Below the pieces are notes generated by a model that was not told the DNA's origin, made no database searches, and saw only the letters and a program-made list of their open reading frames with translations. This document shows, one piece after another, positions 59,915 to 64,000 of a stretch of 64,000 bases of DNA. This stretch comes from Morinoia aosen. Taxonomy: Eukaryota > Arthropoda > Malacostraca > Amphipoda > Talitridae. Both the position numbers and the translations under genes were made by a program. Position 1 is the stretch's first letter; each line of letters begins with the position of its first letter. The stretch lies in NCBI GenBank assembly GCA_030386875.1, contig CM059563.1, positions 49,603,602 through 49,667,601 on the forward strand, written 5' to 3'.

Positions 59915-60449
59915 TAGGGTAGCTGCACACCAAAAGACGGCAAGCGATAAAGCAAGCGAGAGAGAAAGATGTTTGGCGAGATCTACAGCACACCAAAAGA
60001 CAACTAGTCTGCTCCTAAATGCCATGGAGAGAGGTTTATACCAAAAACAAGCATTACAAACATGTGTTTGTAACGTTGAGTTTCATTTCTACATCGTTCC
60101 ATGGCTTTGACAAATGTAATCTGTCACTTTGCTTTGGATTTTATGAGTTCGAAAGGCACAGCTCAGCATAAACTTTGGATATTAGGATTTCAGTCTATGC
60201 TGAAAGAATTGAGCAGCACACCTCCCTCGTCGACATCTCACAACGCACTGCCAGACCCTTCCCACTGCAGCTGTCAAGCGTGAAACCATCTTCAAGACGC
60301 TTTCTCGCTGCAGCCAATCTTCAATCTTTCTCACTCGCTCGCTAGCTTGCTTGCGGTGTACGCACTCCCATAGGAATACATGTATATCGATTCAAGCTTG
60401 CTCGCTTTCTCGCCTCAAATCTTTTGGTGTGCAGGCACCCTAACTCTAG
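59915..60449 (+). mobile_element. ~540-bp inverted-repeat element (family H) copy 2
   Basis: The ends are inverted repeats. The left reads GAGTTAGGGT, then two variable bases, then CTGCACACCAAAAGA; the right reverse-complements to the same with only the two variable bases different (27 bp, start about 59911). Just inside each end lie GCAAGCGAGA / GCGAGCAAGC-type repeats. The body aligns in reverse with 19207-19749. There is no frame covering the element, so it is non-autonomous. Target-site duplication not identified. Confidence 0.75.
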
Positions 60450-60599
60450 TCACCTCTGAGATATACAAAGCCTTCGGGAATGTCGACGAGGACATACAAT
60501 ACTGCCAGTCTATCGTTCTCCTTAAGAAAGAAACAAAACAACCCGGAATCAAAACACCCCTGAGAACAGCGCGCCTTGATGACGTTCTCCAACACAATC

Positions 60600-60995
60600 A
60601 TTATATTAGACGAGTCCGTTTAGGCTGCCCTAACCACAACCAAGGTGTCGCAAACAAAGGAAGAAGAAAGACATACGATTTGATATGAAGTTTAGGGAAC
60701 GGAGAATCTACACACAAGGTGTGTTTCCACACAAAATCCACTGCGCATGGAAACAATTAGTGAAGAAAGAAGATTGTGAAAAAAGGTAAAAGTAGAAGAA
60801 GCTAGAAGGTAAAGGTGCTGAAAAAACAGCAGTGAACCGAATAAAGATGGTCTGTAAGAAAACATAAACTAGTTTAATTTTAACAAAGGGAAACCCTACC
60901 TGGCGTTCAGCTAAAGACCTCACATATTTCCCTCGGGACTCTCAATACCCATAGATACAAAAGTAATACCCCTCAATACCCCTCTTGAGCGGCAA
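60600..60995 (-). mobile_element. Family R copy 11
   Basis: Recognised from 'agggaacggagaatctacac', 'acaaggtgtgtttccacac', 'gcgcatggaaac', 'aacagcagtgaaccg', 'acctcacatatttccctcgg' and 'caatacccatagatac'. It is a long, old copy that retains the segment missing from young copies. It also carries a short duplication of 'aatacccctc' at about 60966-60985. Confidence 0.8.
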
Positions 60996-63237
60996 CCCTA
61001 ATGAAAAAGATCTTTGTTAATTAGGCGTCAGGTGAGCTCTACGCCGCAGACGGCAAATAAAAGCGAAGCAACCCTGGTGAGGAAATTAAAAGTTCAGCAG
61101 AGCGAAAATTCCTAATCTTTTTTAGGGTACAACCTGAAAATTATGTAATTATGTAACTTAGAAACTTGAAAATTAGTATGACGCGATTAACATATCTGCG
61201 CATGCGTCCGATTTTTACAGAGAATGAGAACTAATTTCAAGTACGCAACGTAAAAATCCTCTTAATATTACTCAATGTCTAGATGAGAGAAATACTGAAT
61301 GCATTTGTAATTAATATCTGTTGGTCTACTAATAATCATAAAATATGATAGAAACTCGGCAAACGAGCTACGAAAAAACTAAAAGCATAAGTGCACACTA
61401 TTATTTTGGGAAAATATATCCAAATCATACACTGTAGTACAACGACCTGTAATCATGACGCAATATCGCATAACCAGTCTATCAACTAATTCGTCCCTTC
61501 ACACCTTTTTTACCATTGGGCCATCGGGTCAAAACGAGAAACAGCATATTTTCATCGATAATTCACCAAAATGACTATACCATTAGGCTACATTAGCAGA
61601 GAACCGTTCATCCCTTTTGCCTAACTGACCGCATCTAATGAAGATGGTCCGTCAAAATGTTGAATATAGCTAAGACAGAGAGCAAGAGAGGGATAAAAAA
61701 AGAACGCGTATCTTATTACGACAAAAACTCGCAAGATTGAGTGTCCATCGTCAAGTTTTTGGAGGAGGGGCAAACGCTGCGAGAGCGGGCACCTGCTGAG
61801 CTGAGATTAGCACACTGCATCCTCTTCGTCGCAATTACGGGTCTGAGCAGCAGCAATCCGGGGGAGCATCCAGGGGCATTAAGAGTGCAATGCACTGCAG
61901 AGGCGCAACATCTCACGGCTTCTGTCTCGCAAAAGCGAATAATATGCGCCATCAGTGCTCGAGATTCACGGCCCGACTCGGACCGGCAGGACGGGCGCAG
62001 CGAAGCGTGATGCATTGTCGTGCCGGAATAACTCAACCCGCCATGGACTTTCAAGACAACGCAAGCTTGCAGCTTTTAAGGTACAAACAACACACTTGAA
62101 ATGTTCTATGCTACAGGACTTTCATAGATCCTGGTTCTATCAGAGTTGCTGGACTACACATACAATGTAGCCTATAATTACGCCAAAAATCTTAGGTGGG
62201 AAACAGTAGGCACTAATAGAATAAGCATAACTTCTTAATGCATCAAAAGGCTAAAAAATACTGTCATTATTGAAGGCAAACAAGTCATGGAGATGGGGCT
62301 TGACTGTGAACTTTCCAACAACTGTACCTATTACCTTGTTGTGAACATAATGGACTCACGCTTTTCCATTCACTAAAAATAATATACGTAGCTGGAATGC
62401 TAACGAGTTTGTAATGGAATCAAGCTTTTGAGATTTTAGGTAACGGAGCATGAATACTTTCGAACTAACAAGAATCAGTGAACACATGTTTAGTACGGGT
62501 TTTCGCACTGGTTGTAACAAATGTCAAAAGGTACCAATTGATCATGGCTAACCCGTTCTTAGAAAGTATACTAGTACAGTCTCATTTCAACGACTTGAGT
62601 CAAAACGTAACTTCCATTATTTACATTGTCAAAATTTCGAACTAAGAGTCAAGCGCATCTCGAGCTTCGTCGCCTTTACTGCAAGCTCAAAAGCCGGCCT
62701 CTAATTGTAACAACCATTAAATGCAATTAATTGAATAGCATGAGCAATGGTCACAATTATCTTCCAGCGATGATGAAGCGCGCTAGGGTTTAGCCACCTG
62801 GCGTTCGAGGCAAAAACTCAATTTCAGAGCTCTGGGGGAGTAGTTTTTTGCATTGTCACGAAGCTCTTTGATGTCGAGAAGGAAGGTTGAAGCAGCAGCT
62901 GCAGCCATTATTGTGGACACGTTGCAGAGCGGTCTCATGAGATCTTGAGGTCAGGGAGATGCAAAAAGGAACGGCCGCTAGATCGAAGTGAGTCTAGTAG
63001 GCCCTCGAAACGACCTTGCCTGGGGCATCGAAATACCCGACGCTCGATCTACGCTCGAGTTCAGCAATTTTTGAGCTGATGTGACTGATAGGAACCGGAG
63101 AGCAGCCATTCAGGTTCGCAGGAAACGGGAAAAAATTATTATTAAGAATGAAGAGCTCGCAGATACGCGTTCCCTCCGTGCATCTGAATCTCAGGCTCGC
63201 ACTCACTCCCGTGTAACTGAACACTACGATGATTAGA
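60996..63237. other. Non-coding stretch, nothing recognised
   Basis: A moderately GC-rich patch at 61740-62050 is open on both strands for 90-112 codons without recognisable content. The rest is AT-rich. Confidence 0.5.
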
Positions 63238-63556
63238 TGACAGATTAGATGTTAGTTTAAGGCACCATAACAGCAACAAAGGCGTTCCTAAGAGAGGAAG
63301 GAAGAAAGTACCATTAAGTATGGAATTGAGGAATCTATGCACAAGGTGCATAGACACAGTAAGTTATCAAAGAAGTTTATGAAACAAAACAAAGTTGAAG
63401 AAAAAGTAGTAGGTGCTGAAAAACAGGACAGCAGAGAACCAAAATATATGGTTCTTGACATAAAAAACTTTTATTTTAACAAAAAGAAAACCTACATAAT
63501 TCTCGGCTAGGGACCTCACATTTTTCTCCTCGGAGTGCTAATTCCCAGATAAAACT
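63238..63556 (-). mobile_element. Family R copy 12
   Basis: Starts with a clear 'gacagattagatgttag' tail, then 'aacaaaggcgttcctaagag', 'cacaaggtgcatagacacag', 'agtaggtgctgaaaaacagg' and 'gggacctcacatttttctcc', ending near 'gtgctaattcccagat'. Intermediate divergence; no convincing target-site duplication. Confidence 0.85.
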
Positions 63557-63700
63557 GAACACCACGAATAACCTTTTTTATTACTTGAAAGTAAATTTAC
63601 GTGAATGATAGTATTAATTACTCTATAAATGAACATTTTATATCGGTATGTTTCATCAATTTTATAGAATAGAGTGAGATATTTTACCAATTGGTTACTC

Positions 63701-63701
<1 letters not shown>

Positions 63702-63744
<43 letters not shown>

Positions 63745-63773
63745 CCACCAGGCAGCAGCAGCAGTAACCACCA

Positions 63774-63812
<39 letters not shown>

Positions 63813-63936
63813 CACCAGGCAGCAGCAGCAGTAACCATCAGGCAGCAGCAGCAGTAACCATCAGGCAGCAGCATCAGCAGCAGCAGCAGCAGTAACCATC
63901 AGGCAGCAGCATCAGCAGCAGCAGCAGCAGCAGCAG
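63702..63936. repeat. Compound CAG microsatellite with an 11-bp spacer
   Basis: Runs of CAG are interrupted at least five times by TAACCACCAGG, TAACCATCAGG or a close variant. Where CAG is present four times the higher-order unit is 23 bp (spacer starts 63742/63765 and 63832/63855). Because 23 is not a multiple of three, any one frame passes from poly-Ser to poly-Ala to poly-Gln, which argues against selection on a peptide. Confidence 0.9.
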
Positions 63937-64000
63937 AAGGGCAGCAGGTGGCAGGCGCAGGGCCGCGAGGCACAACAATCAGAGGTGACATTCGTTACAA

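Noticed and set aside
63238-63357. Minus-strand frames shared between R copies (GTLKLTSNLS / WCLKLTSNLS) as a coding remnant
   Set aside because: The similarity lies in the 3' tail region of the element and the frame is not kept in the young copies, so it reflects shared DNA and not selection on protein.
6651-63556. Family R as a MITE
   Set aside because: Its ends are not inverted repeats, one end varies, and duplications are 13-14 bp, which fits retroposition better than cut-and-paste transposition.
63538-63771. Minus-strand frame with a poly-Leu run resembling a signal peptide
   Set aside because: The Leu run is the CAG array read in antisense.

Overview
This is a eukaryotic, almost gene-free stretch of genome. 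It is AT-rich, very sparsely coding, and built mainly from transposon remains in intergenic or intronic sequence. Arthropod-type content (a piggyBac element with an intron, PIF/Harbinger, TTAA-flanked MITEs, and a decayed member of a multi-copy family I associate with arthropod and cnidarian genomes) suggests an arthropod, perhaps an insect. That assignment is an inference and no species can be named. I saw no operons, rRNA, convincing tRNA or CRISPR array.

Layout. 1-3898: mostly featureless, with one degenerate repeat copy. 3899-6482: a structurally complete piggyBac element with TTAA duplications, perfect 15-bp terminal inverted repeats (TIRs) and an intact 592-residue transposase on the minus strand, split by a 199-bp predicted intron. 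6483-14355: non-coding, with two copies of a dispersed family here called R. 14356-17189: three copies of a short TTAA-flanked MITE family. 17815-20402: a PIF/Harbinger-type element with TAA duplications, complex duplicated termini, a truncated transposase and a nested ~540-bp inverted-repeat element. 20403-34316: non-coding with three R copies and two weak exon candidates. 34317-34465: a 44-bp minisatellite. 34466-43796: non-coding with one R copy and one GC-rich patch. 43797-44150: a purine-rich minisatellite changing from a 20-bp to a 21-bp period. 47384-47704: a young R copy. 48788-49985: a decayed but recognisable pseudogene of an uncharacterised family. 52718-52946: a fourth MITE. 55035-63560: four more R copies, a second copy of the ~540-bp inverted-repeat element and a GC-rich island. 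63702-63936: a compound CAG repeat.

How the parts relate. The only protein likely to be functional is the piggyBac transposase. Its termini differ from those of the TTAA-flanked MITEs, so it is probably not their mobiliser. Family R has 12 recognisable copies, all in the same orientation. Three are nearly identical and carry perfect 13-14 bp target-site duplications. The constant end is a (TCTAA)-like tail and the other end varies, which fits 5'-truncated copies of a LINE or SINE whose sense strand is the minus strand. The main points of interest are the intact piggyBac element with its repeated subterminal palindrome, the one-sided orientation and recent activity of family R, the doubled termini of the Harbinger element, and the pseudogene family.
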